Assembly (NCBI RefSeq): GCF_004151105.1
Contig: NZ_PHRF01000050.1
Location: 119,799 to 183,798, forward strand
Reading direction: 5' to 3'
Length of the DNA stretch: 64,000 nt
DNA from: Streptomyces sp. L-9-10
Lineage (GTDB): Bacteria > Actinomycetota > Actinomycetes > Streptomycetales > Streptomycetaceae
Positions 26,004-35,599 of this stretch are shown in pieces. Every line of letters starts with the position of its first letter. Position 1 is the stretch's first letter. The translations under genes were made by a program, and so were the position numbers. The notes under the pieces were generated by a model that saw only the letters and a list, made by a program, of their open reading frames with translations, was not told where the DNA came from and did no database searches.

Positions 26004-26143
26004 TCGCGCACGGTGGAGCGGCCCACGCCGAGGGCCGTCGGGCGGGTACGAGGGGACGGGCTGAGCGTCCGGTGCGGTGAAGGGATGATCGCACCGCACC
26101 ACTACAGTTTCAGCGCCCCCTCAGCCCAGCACGAGAGGTATCA

Positions 26144-27895
26144 GTGACTCAGCACGCGTTCCCGGACGGCAACGGCGACGGCGACGGAAGCGGCAACGGC
26201 TTCGGCGGCCACGGCACCGGCGGCCACGGCGAAAGAGACCACGGGCGCGACTGGTGGCGGGAGTCCGTCGTCTACCAGATCTACGTCCCCAGCTTCGCCG
26301 ACGCCGACGGCGACGGGATGGGCGACCTCCGCGGGATCACCGACCGGCTCGGCCATGTCGCCGAACTCGGCGCGGACGCCGTCTGGCTCACGCCGTTCTA
26401 CCGCTCCCCGCTGGCCGACGGAGGTTATGACGTAGCCGACTACCGGGACGTCGACCCGCGGCACGGCACCCTCGACGACTTCCGCGCGCTTCTCGGCCGG
26501 GCCCGCGAGCTCGGGCTCCGTACGATCGTCGACATCGTGCCGAACCACTGCTCCGACCAGCACCCCTGGTTCGCCGAGGCACTGGCGTCCGAGCCCGGCT
26601 CGGCCGCCCGCGACCGCTTCGTCTTCCGGGAGGGACGCGGTCCCGACGGCGCCGAGCCGCCCGCGGACTGGCAGTCGAAGTTCGGCGGCCCGGCCTGGAC
26701 GCGGGTCCCCGACGGCCAGTGGTACATGCATATCTTCGCGGCCGAGCAGCCCGATCTGAACTGGGAGAACCCCGACGTCGCGGCCGAGTTCGAGAGCGTC
26801 CTGCGCTTCTGGCTGGACCTCGGGGTCGACGGCTTCCGTATCGATGTGGCGCACGGGCTGCGGAAGGACCTCACCGCGCCGCTGCGCGACACCCGGGGCG
26901 GTGACACCGCGCCCCTCAACTCCCCGCCCAGCGGTGAGAACCACCCCTTCTGGGACCGCGACGAGGTCCATGACATCTACCGCGTCTGGCGGAAGATCAC
27001 CGACTCGTACGCCCCGCCCCGGATCATGGTCGCCGAGGCGGGGGTGAGCGCCGCCAGGCTGCCGCTCTACACCCGGCCCGACGAACTGCACCAGGCGTTC
27101 AACTTCTTCCATCTGCGCTGCCCGTGGGACGCGGGCTCCTTCCGCGAGGTCATCGACACCTCACTCACCGGGGCGGCCTCGGCCGGGGCCCTGCCGACCT
27201 GGGTGCTCTCCAACCACGATGTGGTGCGCCACCGCACCCGGTACGGGCTGCCGGAGGGCATCGACCTCCGTGCCTGGCTGCGGACCGACGGCCGGGACCC
27301 GGAGCCCGACGACGCCCTGAGCGGCCGGCGGGCGCGGGCCGCCGCACTGCTGACCCTCGCGCTGCCCGGTACGACATATCTCTACCAGGGCGAGGAACTG
27401 GGCCTGCCCGAGGTCACCGATCTGCCGGCGGACGCGCTGCGCGACCCGATGTGGGAGCGCACGGGACACCGGGTGAAGGGCCGCGACGGCTGCCGTGTGC
27501 CGCTGCCGTGGACCACGGCCGGCTCCTCGTACGGCTTCGGCCCCGGCGGCAGCTGGCTGCCGCAGCCCGACGACTGGGGCACGTGGTCGGTGGAGGCCCA
27601 GTCCGGCAGGCCGGACTCCTTCCTGGAGCTGTACCGTACGGCGCTGTCCCTGCGCCGGGGCTTCCTCGGCGACGAGAGCTTCGCGTGGCTGCCGTCGGCC
27701 CCGGGCGAACTGGCCTTCAGGAAGGGCGCGGGTCTGGTCTGCCGGGTCAACCTCTCCGACGCGCCCCTGCCGTTGCCCCTGCCCGCCGGGGCGAAGCCGC
27801 TGCTGGCGAGCGGCGAACTGACGACCGGCGCCCGGCAGGACACCACTCTGCTGCCGCCGGACACGGCGGTCTGGCTGGACATGAGGGAGATCTGA
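26144..27895 (+). CDS. GH13 alpha-glucosidase / alpha-amylase-family hydrolase
   Basis: The 583-residue enzyme starts with a low-complexity Gly/Asp/His stretch (about 8-35) before the (beta/alpha)8 barrel. GH13 conserved regions are in order: DIVPNHCS, GFRIDVAHG with nucleophile Asp234, MVAEAG with acid/base Glu298, and LSNHD with Asp359. It fits oligo-1,6-glucosidase/alpha-glucosidase type enzymes acting on short maltodextrins in the cytoplasm, as there is no signal peptide. The GTG at 26144 has GAGAGG upstream. It stands alone, without a linked sugar transporter. Confidence 0.92.
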   Translation: MTQHAFPDGNGDGDGSGNGFGGHGTGGHGERDHGRDWWRESVVYQIYVPSFADADGDGMGDLRGITDRLGHVAELGADAVWLTPFYRSPLADGGYDVADYRDVDPRHGTLDDFRALLGRARELGLRTIVDIVPNHCSDQHPWFAEALASEPGSAARDRFVFREGRGPDGAEPPADWQSKFGGPAWTRVPDGQWYMHIFAAEQPDLNWENPDVAAEFESVLRFWLDLGVDGFRIDVAHGLRKDLTAPLRDTRGGDTAPLNSPPSGENHPFWDRDEVHDIYRVWRKITDSYAPPRIMVAEAGVSAARLPLYTRPDELHQAFNFFHLRCPWDAGSFREVIDTSLTGAASAGALPTWVLSNHDVVRHRTRYGLPEGIDLRAWLRTDGRDPEPDDALSGRRARAAALLTLALPGTTYLYQGEELGLPEVTDLPADALRDPMWERTGHRVKGRDGCRVPLPWTTAGSSYGFGPGGSWLPQPDDWGTWSVEAQSGRPDSFLELYRTALSLRRGFLGDESFAWLPSAPGELAFRKGAGLVCRVNLSDAPLPLPLPAGAKPLLASGELTTGARQDTTLLPPDTAVWLDMREI

Positions 27896-28007
27896 CGGGA
27901 CCCGGACGGGGCTCCACGAGACACGACGCGACAGGACTCGGCGGAGCCGGAGCCGGAAGCGGAAGCGGAGCCCGAACCCGACAGGGCCGGGCGGCCGGGC
28001 CGGTATG

Positions 28008-28047
28008 ACACGCGGGGCGGTGGCCGTGGGCTACCGCCCCGGCGTGT
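28008..28047. terminator. Bidirectional terminator between the GH13 and clpX-like genes
   Basis: A long imperfect stem pairs ACACGCGGGGCGGTGGC (from 28008) with GCTACCGCCCCGGCGTGT (to 28047), followed by TTT. It sits between convergent genes, about 110 bp after the GH13 stop and 60 bp from the clpX stop. Confidence 0.7.
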
Positions 28048-28107
28048 TTCCGGCCACCAGGCCGGCCACCCGGGCACCCGTCGGGCCACCCGGCCGCCCG
28101 TCGGGCG

Positions 28108-29400
28108 CTACGCGGAGCGGTCGCGGCGTTCCCGGGTGCGGGCGGGCTTCTCGCGCGGTACGAGCGTGGGGTTGACGTTGTCGAGCACGGTGTCGCGGTC
28201 GACCACGACCCGCGCCACATCGTCGCGGCTCGGCACCTCGTACATCACGTTGAGCAGCACCTCTTCGAGGATCGCGCGGGCCGCGCGGGCGCCGGTGCGG
28301 CGCAGCAGCGCCTGTTCGGCGATCGCGCCGATGGCGTCCTCGGTGAACTCCAGCTCCACGCCGTCGATTTCGAAGAGCTTCTGGTACTGCCTGATCAGCG
28401 CGTTGCGCGGCTCGGTGAGGATCCGTGTCAACGCCGCACGGTCCAGCGGCTGGACGGTCGTCACCATGGGGAGGCGGCCGACGATCTCCGGGATCAGCCC
28501 GAACTTCAGCAGATCCTCGGGCATCGCCTCGGCGTAGACGTCGCGCCGCTCCCGCTCCTCCTTGCCGGCGATCGTCGCGCCGAAGCCGATGCCCCCGCGG
28601 TCGGCCCGCTGCTCGACGATGCGCTCCAGACCGGCGAAGGCGCCGCCGACGATGAACAGCACGTTGGCCGTGTCGATCTGGAGGAACTCCTGCTGCGGGT
28701 GTTTCCGGCCGCCCTGCGGCGGTACGGAGGCGACGGTGCCCTCCAGGATCTTCAGCAGGGCCTGCTGGACGCCCTCGCCGGAGACATCGCGGGTGATCGA
28801 CGGGTTCTCGCTCCTGCGGGCGACCTTGTCGATCTCGTCGATGTAGATGATCCCTGTCTCGGCCTTCTTGACGTCGTAGTCGGCCGCCTGGATCAGCTTC
28901 AGCAGGATGTTCTCCACGTCCTCGCCCACATACCCGGCCTCGGTGAGCGCGGTGGCGTCGGCGATCGCGAACGGCACGTCGAGCATCCGGGCGAGCGTCT
29001 GGACCAGATACGTCTTGCCGCAGCCGGTCGGGCCGATCAACAGGATGTTGGACTTGCCGAGTTCGACCGGCTCGCCCCCGTGCGCGGCCTCCGCGCGCTC
29101 GTCCGTCCGGATGCGCTTGTAGTGGTTGTAGACCGCCACCGAGAGGGCCATCTTGGCGTTCGTCTGGCCGACGACATACTGGTCGAGGAAGGCGTGGATC
29201 TCGCGCGGCTTCGGCAGCTCCCAGTGCCCGTCCCCGTGCTCGCCGTCGAGCTCCTCAGCGATCAACTCGTTGCAGAGCCCCACGCATTCGTCGCAGATGC
29301 AGACCGGACTCGGACCCGCGATGAGCTTCCTGACCTGCTTCTGGTTCTTCCCGCAGAAAGTGCACCTCAGCAGTTCGCCGCCGTCACCGATGTGTGCCAC
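28108..29400 (-). CDS. clpX: Divergent ClpX-family AAA+ unfoldase subunit
   Basis: The 430-residue protein has complete ClpX architecture. It has an N-terminal zinc-binding domain (C13, C16, C36, C39), Walker A GPTGCGKT (123-130), Walker [11 protein letters not shown], pore loop GYVGED, RKH loop (232-234), the ClpP-docking loop IGF (271-273) and arginine-finger region IVGRLP. Compared with the housekeeping Streptomyces ClpX as I remember it, it differs at many positions (for example GCGKTYL for GSGKTLL), and there is no clpP beside it. That suggests a second ClpX paralogue. The GTG at 29400 has GAGGAG nine bases upstream. Confidence 0.9.
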   Translation of the reverse strand: MAHIGDGGELLRCTFCGKNQKQVRKLIAGPSPVCICDECVGLCNELIAEELDGEHGDGHWELPKPREIHAFLDQYVVGQTNAKMALSVAVYNHYKRIRTDERAEAAHGGEPVELGKSNILLIGPTGCGKTYLVQTLARMLDVPFAIADATALTEAGYVGEDVENILLKLIQAADYDVKKAETGIIYIDEIDKVARRSENPSITRDVSGEGVQQALLKILEGTVASVPPQGGRKHPQQEFLQIDTANVLFIVGGAFAGLERIVEQRADRGGIGFGATIAGKEERERRDVYAEAMPEDLLKFGLIPEIVGRLPMVTTVQPLDRAALTRILTEPRNALIRQYQKLFEIDGVELEFTEDAIGAIAEQALLRRTGARAARAILEEVLLNVMYEVPSRDDVARVVVDRDTVLDNVNPTLVPREKPARTRERRDRSA

Positions 29401-29522
29401 TGGGAAGCGTCTCCTCAACGGTTGTGCGGCAGTCGCATGGTTGGACCATATGACATCACCATCTGAACGGTCACGGTATCTTGAAGCGGCACTGAACAGC
29501 AAAGCGGGGACGAGTGAGGGCG

Positions 29523-30719
29523 ATGGGCCGGCTCAGCAGAGCGGAGCTGCAGGAGCACAACCGCGCCAAGATACTCGCCGCCGCCAGGGACGAGTTCGCG
29601 GAGCGCGGATTCAGGGACGCCAAGGTCGACGATATCGCCGGACGCGCCGGACTGACGCGCGGGGCGGTCTACTCCAACTTCCCCGGGAAAAGGGCCCTTT
29701 ACTTCGCCGTCCTGGCCGGCCTCGCCGAGCATGAGTCCGTTTCCGTCTCTCGGCGCGAGTCCGTATCCGTATCTCTGGCCGATTCCCTGTCGGGGTCCGA
29801 TTCCCTGTCCGGGTCCGTACGTGAGAGCGCGCCCGAAGCCGTCTCCGAGACCACCCGTGACGCGCTCGGCGCGCTCGCCCGCGCGTGGGTCGCACGGCTG
29901 CCGCTCGCCGACACCGACGAGGAACACGGCCCGGCCCGGCTCGGGATGCATGTGATGCCGGAAGTCCTCGCCGAGGGGCGGATCCGGCGGCCCTTCGCGC
30001 AGTTGATGAAGCTGGACGCGATCCTGCTCGGGCTGGCCCTGGAGCGCCTTCGGCCGCCCGAGGGGCACGACGGGTCCGGCAGTCAGGTGCGGGTCGCGGA
30101 GGCCGCGCTCACCATCCTGCACGGCGCGAGCCGGCTCGCCGCCGTGGCGCCCGGATTCGTGGAGCCCTTCAATGTCGTCAGCGCCGTCGAGCAGTTGGCC
30201 GGCCTCGTGCTCCACGACTGGTGGCCGCCCCCGCACGTGATCACCCAGGCATGGCCGACCGACGAGCCGTGGGACCCGCCGCGGGTGCGGGACGCGGTAC
30301 GCGGCGAGCCCGCGCGGCTCACGGACGACGGCGTGGTGGTGATCCTCGGTCTGCACCGGATCGAGGCCGTGGAAGAGGCGGTACGGGCCGCACCGCCCGG
30401 CGCCCGTATCACCGCCGTCCTCGTCACCGGCGACCCCGCCGAACTGGCGCCACTGGCCCGGCTGACCGTCGCCGACCTCTGCAACTGTCTGCGCCAGGCG
30501 TTCCCGCCCGCGGCCTGGCCCCGGCTGCAAGTGGTGTTCGACGAGTCGGGCGCCTTCGCGGCGGCGGCCGGCCTGCCCGCCGTCAGCGACGCGACCGAGG
30601 CCGCCGTACGGGTCGAGGCGGGCCGTATCGTCGCCCGCGCCGACGGCCGCGGCGCGTGCCACGCGGCGGCGTCCGCCGAGGTGGCGGCCCCGGCCGTACC
30701 GGCGGACGGGACCGGATAA
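29523..30719 (+). CDS. TetR-family regulator with a long, thioredoxin-like C-terminal extension
   Basis: At 398 residues it is about twice the usual TetR length. The N-terminal helix-turn-helix is clear ([39 protein letters not shown]). It is followed by a Ser-rich repeat stretch (about 75-105, [17 protein letters not shown]) and the helical ligand domain. From about residue 260, [43 protein letters not shown] and GRIVARADG follow the strand-helix order of a peroxiredoxin/thioredoxin-like fold without a CxxC. That fold is an inference. A GTG at 29514 is an alternative start. It is divergent from clpX, 122 bp away. Confidence 0.82.
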   Translation: MGRLSRAELQEHNRAKILAAARDEFAERGFRDAKVDDIAGRAGLTRGAVYSNFPGKRALYFAVLAGLAEHESVSVSRRESVSVSLADSLSGSDSLSGSVRESAPEAVSETTRDALGALARAWVARLPLADTDEEHGPARLGMHVMPEVLAEGRIRRPFAQLMKLDAILLGLALERLRPPEGHDGSGSQVRVAEAALTILHGASRLAAVAPGFVEPFNVVSAVEQLAGLVLHDWWPPPHVITQAWPTDEPWDPPRVRDAVRGEPARLTDDGVVVILGLHRIEAVEEAVRAAPPGARITAVLVTGDPAELAPLARLTVADLCNCLRQAFPPAAWPRLQVVFDESGAFAAAAGLPAVSDATEAAVRVEAGRIVARADGRGACHAAASAEVAAPAVPADGTG

Positions 30720-30763
30720 ATACCTCGCGTCATCTCGTCCGGTACGGCTAGGGTGAGCGCCGT

Positions 30764-30795
30764 ACGGCCGACCGACGCCGTCGGTTGTCGGCCGT
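30764..30795. terminator. Two-tier hairpin downstream of the TetR-type gene
   Basis: ACGGCCGAC (30764-30772) pairs with GTCGGCCGT (30787-30795), enclosing a second stem, CGAC-GCC-GTCG (30773-30783). It may end the TetR-type transcript or belong to the 5' region of the next operon. Confidence 0.5.
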
Positions 30796-30803
30796 CGCGG
30801 TTC

Positions 30804-30833
30804 GTTCCGATGAGGATCAGTCCGGATCGGAAC
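30804..30833. promoter_or_regulatory. 8-bp inverted repeat, candidate operator
   Basis: GTTCCGAT (30804-30811) and ATCGGAAC (30826-30833) form perfect arms separated by 14 bases, 36 bp before the small ORF that precedes rsgA. A further GAACGGAAC follows. The adjacent TetR-type protein is a candidate ligand. Confidence 0.45.
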
Positions 30834-30868
30834 AGAACGGAACGAGAAATCCGGAGGTGAGGACATTG

Positions 30869-30940
30869 ATGACTGTCACCACGCTGGGCGCTGCCCAGGA
30901 ACAGAAGTTCATCGATCCCACCCCCGTGGTCTCCGGCTGA
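30869..30940 (+). CDS. Candidate 23-residue ORF upstream of rsgA
   Basis: The ATG at 30869 follows CCGGAGGTGAGGACATTG, a strong ribosome site. It encodes MTVTTLGAAQEQKFIDPTPV followed by VSG and a TGA. The stop is 62 bp before the rsgA TTG. The good ribosome site with a short frame looks like a leader peptide or small protein; I do not recognise it. Confidence 0.45.
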   Translation: MTVTTLGAAQEQKFIDPTPVVSG

Positions 30941-31002
30941 CCTTCCTCTGTTTCTTCCCGCGCCCACGCGCGTGCCGGGGCCACCCTTGTGAAGGGTTCC
31001 CC

Positions 31003-32109
31003 TTGTCTTTCTCCTCTCTGCTCGCTTTTCCCACGTCACACCCGCTCGTCCCGTACGGCTGGGACGAGGGCTGGGAAGCCGAGTTCGCCCCGTACGCCGA
31101 ACGCGGTCTGGTGCCCGGCCGCGTGGTGCGGGTCGACCGCGGACAGTGTGATGTCGTCACCCCGTCAGGACTGGTGCGGGCCGACACCGAGTTCGTGACG
31201 CCGCGCGATCCCCTGCGGGTGATCTGCACCGGCGACTGGGCCGCCGTCGACCCGGGCGGCGATCCCCGGTTCGTACGGGAGTATCTGCCGCGGCGCACCG
31301 CGTTCGTACGGTCCACCGCCTCCACCCGGTCCGAGGGACAGATCCTCGCGGCCAACGTCGATCACGCGGTCATCGCCATCTCCCTCGCCGTCGAACTCGA
31401 CCTCGGGCGGGTCGAGCGCTTTCTCGCCCTCGGCTGGGAGAGCGGCGCCCTTCCGGTCATCGTGCTCACCAAGGCCGACCTCGTGGCCGACCCCGCCGTC
31501 CTCGGCCATCTGGCCGAGGACGTACGGAACACCGCGCCCGGAGTGCAGGTGCTGTCCGTCAGCTCGGCCACGGGGGAGGGGATCGATGTGCTCTCCGCCG
31601 TGCTGTCGGGCGGCACCAGCGTCCTCCTCGGCATCTCCGGGGCGGGGAAGTCGACCCTCGCCAACGCCCTGCTCGGGGACGAGGCCATGGAGGTACAGGC
31701 CACCCGTGACGCGGACGGGAAGGGGCGGCACACCACCACGACCCGGAATCTCCTCACCATCCCCGGGGGCGGCGTGCTCATCGACACGCCGGGGCTGCGC
31801 GGGGTCGGGCTGTGGGACGCCGAGACCGGCGTCGGGCAGGTCTTCTCGGAGATCGAGGGGCTCGCCGGGGAGTGCCGGTTCCACGACTGCGCGCATCTGG
31901 CGGAGCCGGGCTGCGCCGTGCTCGCCGCGGTGGAGGACGGCTCGCTGTCCGTGCGGCGGCTGGAGAGTTACCGCAAGCTGCTGCGCGAGAACCAGCGCAT
32001 CGTCGCGAAGACCGACGCCCGGCTGCGCGGTGAGATCCGGCGGGACTGGAAGCGCAAGGGCGCGGAGGGCCGCGCGGCCATGGAGGCCAAGCGCGGACGG
32101 ATCCGGTAG
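31003..32109 (+). CDS. rsgA: Ribosome small-subunit-dependent GTPase A (RsgA)
   Basis: This circularly permuted GTPase works in late 30S subunit maturation; it has 368 residues. The OB-fold region (about 35-90) precedes the G domain, with motifs in permuted order: G4 VLTKADL, then P-loop GISGAGKST, then DTPGLRG. The C-terminal zinc site is in CRFHDCAHLAEPGC. The start is taken as TTG at 31003, which has AAGGG six bases upstream and places the frame just before the conserved HPLVPYGWDEGWEAEF. A later start is possible. Confidence 0.92.
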   Translation: MSFSSLLAFPTSHPLVPYGWDEGWEAEFAPYAERGLVPGRVVRVDRGQCDVVTPSGLVRADTEFVTPRDPLRVICTGDWAAVDPGGDPRFVREYLPRRTAFVRSTASTRSEGQILAANVDHAVIAISLAVELDLGRVERFLALGWESGALPVIVLTKADLVADPAVLGHLAEDVRNTAPGVQVLSVSSATGEGIDVLSAVLSGGTSVLLGISGAGKSTLANALLGDEAMEVQATRDADGKGRHTTTTRNLLTIPGGGVLIDTPGLRGVGLWDAETGVGQVFSEIEGLAGECRFHDCAHLAEPGCAVLAAVEDGSLSVRRLESYRKLLRENQRIVAKTDARLRGEIRRDWKRKGAEGRAAMEAKRGRIR

Positions 32110-32268
32110 CGACGGGCCGGACGTACGGGCGTCCGGCGTCCCGGGGGCGCGTTCGCCCCGGGCCGCCGGACGTGCCGTACGCCGCCGACCGGTGGCGTAC
32201 GAAAGCGCGACTGTGGCGTCCGAAATCCGCCAGTCCGGCGGGCCGGGCCGTCGCACACTGGAAGCGTG

Positions 32269-33822
32269 ATGGACGAGGAGACGAGATACGAGGCGGTCGC
32301 CAGTCGTGACGCGCGTTTCGACGGCGCGTTCTTCTTCGCCGTCGAGACGACCGGGATCTACTGCCGGCCGAGCTGCCCCGCCGTGACCCCGAAGCGCAAG
32401 AACGTACGGTTCTACGCGACCGCGGCCGCCGCCCAGGGCCACGGCTTCCGCGCCTGCCGGCGGTGCAGGCCGGACGCCGTGCCCGGGTCGGCGGAGTGGA
32501 ACGTACGCGCCGATGTCGTCGGCCGCGCGATGCGGATGATCGGCGACGGGATCGTGGACCGGGAGGGGGTGCCGGGGCTGGCCGGGCGCCTCGGTTACAG
32601 CGCCCGGCAGGTGCAGCGCCAGCTCACCGCCGAACTGGGCGCGGGACCTGTCGCCCTCGCCCGTGCCCAGCGGGCGCACACGGCACGGGTGTTGCTCCAG
32701 ACGACCGGGCTGCCGGTCACGGAGATCGCGTTCGCGGCCGGCTTCGCGAGCGTGCGCCAGTTCAACGACACGATCCGGCAGATCTACGCCCGTACCCCCA
32801 GCGCGCTGCGCGCCGAATCGGGGACCCGGGCGGGGACCCGCGCCGTGACCACGGCCCCGGTGCTCCCGCCGGACGGGGCGTCGCGCACCGGCCTGCCGCC
32901 TCTCACCGGCATCCCTCTGCGGCTCGCCTACCGGGGCCCCTACGCGGCGCGCGAGGTCTTCGACCTCCTCGCCGGTGAAGCGCTCCCGCACACGGAAGAG
33001 GTGACGGGCGAACCCGGCGCCCGCACCTACCGCCGTACGCTGCGGCTGCCGCACGGCCCCGGTTTCGTCTCCGTGGACGAGGCCCGGCCGGCCGGCGACG
33101 CACGCGACCGACGTGACCGGCGCGACGCGGGCGGCACGGGGGACCCACGCGTCCGGAGCGGCTGGCTGGAGGCGCGGATCCACCTCACCGAGCTGCGCGA
33201 CCTCACCACCGCCGTACAGCGGCTGCGCCGGCTCTTCGACCTCGACGCCGATCCGTACGCCGTGGACGAGCGGCTCGGCGCAGACCCGCGGCTCGCCCCG
33301 CTCGTCGCGGCCCGCCCCGGGCTGCGCTCACCCGGCGCGGCCGAACCGGAGGAGTACGCGCTGCGCGCGTTCGTGGGCCACGCGGAGGCCGTGCGTCTCG
33401 TCGAGAGGTACGGCGAGCCGGTGGACCACCCCCACGGCCGGCCCGACCGGCTGTTCCCCGGGCCGGCGGCCCTGCGTGCCGACCCGGTGGCGGGCCCGCT
33501 CGCCACCGCGCTCGCCGACGGCACCGTACGGCTCGACCCCGGAGCGGACCGCGACGAGGCCGAGCGGGCCCTGCTGACCGTGCCCGGGATGACCCGTCGT
33601 ACGGCGGCGCTGATCCGGATGCGGGCGCTCGGCGACCCGGATGTCGCGCCGGACGCGGGGCCCGAGGGGGAATGCGACGCCGAGCCATGGCGGCCCTGGC
33701 GGTCCTACGCGACACGGCATCTGCGTCTCGAAGGTCCGGACGGTCCGGACGGTCCCGACGCGGACCGCGCCGTATACGCGGGCGCGGGCGGGGGCGGGGA
33801 GCCGGATCCGGGCTCCGCGTGA
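32269..33822 (+). CDS. Ada-type methyl phosphotriester sensor fused to AraC HTH and AlkA-like glycosylase
   Basis: The 517-residue protein has an N-terminal Ada zinc domain with four Cys ligands (TTGIYCRPSCP and GFRACRRCRPD); the first accepts a methyl group from DNA phosphotriesters. An AraC-type HTH (about 80-185) and an AlkA N-terminal domain (about 215-320) follow. The C-terminal HhH glycosylase looks damaged: VPGMTRRTAALIRMRALGDP leads into WRPWRSYATRHL after only about 16 residues, so a helix present in AlkA is missing. The sensor-activator part looks intact. It is likely part of the adaptive response to alkylation. A GTG one codon upstream is possible. Confidence 0.88.
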   Translation: MDEETRYEAVASRDARFDGAFFFAVETTGIYCRPSCPAVTPKRKNVRFYATAAAAQGHGFRACRRCRPDAVPGSAEWNVRADVVGRAMRMIGDGIVDREGVPGLAGRLGYSARQVQRQLTAELGAGPVALARAQRAHTARVLLQTTGLPVTEIAFAAGFASVRQFNDTIRQIYARTPSALRAESGTRAGTRAVTTAPVLPPDGASRTGLPPLTGIPLRLAYRGPYAAREVFDLLAGEALPHTEEVTGEPGARTYRRTLRLPHGPGFVSVDEARPAGDARDRRDRRDAGGTGDPRVRSGWLEARIHLTELRDLTTAVQRLRRLFDLDADPYAVDERLGADPRLAPLVAARPGLRSPGAAEPEEYALRAFVGHAEAVRLVERYGEPVDHPHGRPDRLFPGPAALRADPVAGPLATALADGTVRLDPGADRDEAERALLTVPGMTRRTAALIRMRALGDPDVAPDAGPEGECDAEPWRPWRSYATRHLRLEGPDGPDGPDADRAVYAGAGGGGEPDPGSA

Positions 33823-33846
33823 CGGGTCACACGGCGGCCGTGCGGG

Positions 33847-34212
33847 TCAGTCGAGCCCCCAGCTGTGGATCCACCGGGGGTGGATACGGATCAGCTCCTC
33901 GCTGAAGCGCGGACCGAGGTCGTGGGGTCCGGTCAGCAGCTCCGCCTCACCCCGGATGTCCACCCCGCGCACCCGCCACGGATCGGTGCTGACGATGTCG
34001 TCGACGACCAGCGCCACCCGCGGATTCGCCTGGAGATTGCGCCACTTCTTGGTGGTCCCCAGCGCCAGACCTCCGATCAGGATGGTGCCGTCGTCCTGCG
34101 GGAAGAAGCCGACCGGGTTGGCCTGCGGCTGTCCCTTGGGATCGACGGTCGCCATCCGCCCCAGCCTCTGGGACCTCAGATACGCGCGCTCGGCCTCACT
34201 GAATTCGGTCAT
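33847..34212 (-). CDS. Pyridoxamine 5'-phosphate oxidase-fold (PPOX) protein, probably F420-dependent
   Basis: The 121-residue split-barrel flavin/F420-binding protein reads EAERAYLRSQRLGRMATVD, GQPQANPVGFF, TKKWRNLQANPRVALVVDD and IRGEAELL. This is the small PPOX class typical of actinobacterial F420-dependent reductases. The ATG at 34212 has GAGG upstream; the longer upstream frame overlaps the next regulator gene. It converges with the Ada-type gene 24 bp away. Substrate is unknown. Confidence 0.85.
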   Translation of the reverse strand: MTEFSEAERAYLRSQRLGRMATVDPKGQPQANPVGFFPQDDGTILIGGLALGTTKKWRNLQANPRVALVVDDIVSTDPWRVRGVDIRGEAELLTGPHDLGPRFSEELIRIHPRWIHSWGLD

Positions 34213-34277
34213 GGTCCCAGCCTCACACGGATATCTCTCGCGGCGCATCCGTCCCGGGACCGGAGGCGGTCCCGGGC

Positions 34278-35270
34278 TCAGGGCCGGGGGTCCCGTGCCA
34301 CCCAGCCCTTCTCGTAGGCGTGCCAGCCCAGTTGGAGACGGGTCGTCACCCCGCTCAGCTCCATCAGCCCCTTCACCCGGCGCTGTACGGTGCGCAGCCC
34401 CAGGTCCAGCTGTTTGGCCACGCTCGCGTCGGTCATGCCGGCGAGCAGCAGGGAGAGGACCTCCAGGTCGGTGGTGTCGGGACCGGGAGCGTCCAGCTCC
34501 ATGACCGTGCCGCCCGTACCGAGCCGGAGCGGCAGCGCCTCGCGCCACACCGCCTCGAAGAGCCCCATCAGCGACTCCAGCAGTCCGCTGGCGTGCACGA
34601 CCAGGGCCGCGGGCCCGACGCCACGCCCCGTCAGCGGCACCATCGCCAGGGCGCGGTCCGCCACCACCAGCTTCGTCGGCACCCGCTCGGTCACCCGGAC
34701 CTGCTCGTCGCGGCCGAGCGCGGCGGACAGCTCGGTGATGCCGGTCGGCAGTGCGAGCACCTCGCGTTCGAGCACCACCCGGTACGCGACCCCGCGCTCG
34801 GCGGCCCGCTCCTCGGCCTCGTTGTCCATCCCGGTCACGGCCACCGGCCGGCCGGTGACGAGGGCGCAGACCTCCTCCGCGGCGCCCAGCTGCAACTGGC
34901 GGAAGCGGTGGGCCACCGCGCTCGCGCCGGTCACCACCTCGATCAGATCGTGCACCGCGGGCTCGGTGGCCTCCGCGCGGTACTCCTCCGCGAGCAGCAC
35001 GGCGGCCAGTTCGGCCTGCTCCAGCTCATGGCGGTGCTGGGTGAGCAGCGCGCCGAGCGCGACGGCAGGTGGCGCCGCGACCCACCGTCCGGCACGGGAC
35101 GAGGACTGCGCGGCCAGGCCCTGCCGCTCCAGCCGGCGCAGGGCCCGTTCGGTGTCGGGCTCGGGGAGCGCGAGCCGATGGGCCAGATCCGCCACCTCCG
35201 CGGCGCCGATCGCCACCAGCGCGCGGTACGCGGACTCCTGTCTCGCGTCGAGACCTATCGCTCCCAGCAT
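34278..35270 (-). CDS. TrmB-LuxR hybrid transcriptional regulator
   Basis: The 330-residue protein has an N-terminal TrmB-like winged helix (LGAIGLDARQESAYRALVAI, about 1-75), a middle sensor region and a C-terminal LuxR-type helix-turn-helix (DLEVLSLLLAGMTDASVAKQ, LGLRTVQRRVKGLM). The ATG at 35270 is chosen for the GGAGGGG upstream and because residues before it lack structure. Such hybrids are common in Streptomyces and mostly uncharacterised. It is divergent from the PP2C gene. Confidence 0.82.
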   Translation of the reverse strand: MLGAIGLDARQESAYRALVAIGAAEVADLAHRLALPEPDTERALRRLERQGLAAQSSSRAGRWVAAPPAVALGALLTQHRHELEQAELAAVLLAEEYRAEATEPAVHDLIEVVTGASAVAHRFRQLQLGAAEEVCALVTGRPVAVTGMDNEAEERAAERGVAYRVVLEREVLALPTGITELSAALGRDEQVRVTERVPTKLVVADRALAMVPLTGRGVGPAALVVHASGLLESLMGLFEAVWREALPLRLGTGGTVMELDAPGPDTTDLEVLSLLLAGMTDASVAKQLDLGLRTVQRRVKGLMELSGVTTRLQLGWHAYEKGWVARDPRP

Positions 35271-35599
35271 CCCTGCCAACCCCTCCCTGGACGCCCACGC
35301 GGCCTCCCCGGCCGCGCTCTTTCCGCCATGCGCCGTGGCGGAAACCGGCCACGGCGTAAACCCGCCGCTCCCCATCATCCCTGTACAGGCCCTTTGTCTG
35401 CCAAGGTGGCGCCATCACAGCAGCAACAGACCCGGTCATATGCCCCCTGGGTATGCATGACTCGGCTCTGCTCGAATCTGTGAACGTCCGCCGGGCGTCC
35501 TTCCCGTGGGGGGTGGGGTCGCCCGGCGGATTCCGGGTTTCTCCCCGCTTTTTCCGCGCGCCCCGTTTTCGCGCCCCCGCCGCGGTCGAAAATAGGCTC
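35271..35599. other. Divergent intergenic region between the TrmB-LuxR and PP2C-like genes
   Basis: No gene is seen in these 329 bp. An AT-richer stretch around 35395-35480 contains short inverted arms GTCAT (35435-35439) and ATGAC (35457-35461), which could be an operator for the adjacent regulator. Support is weak. Confidence 0.4.

Noticed and set aside
25538..26102. Minus-strand frames of 157-185 codons over the Rho_N-like gene
   Set aside because: Overlap a better plus-strand gene with a ribosome site, and extend through a terminator hairpin.
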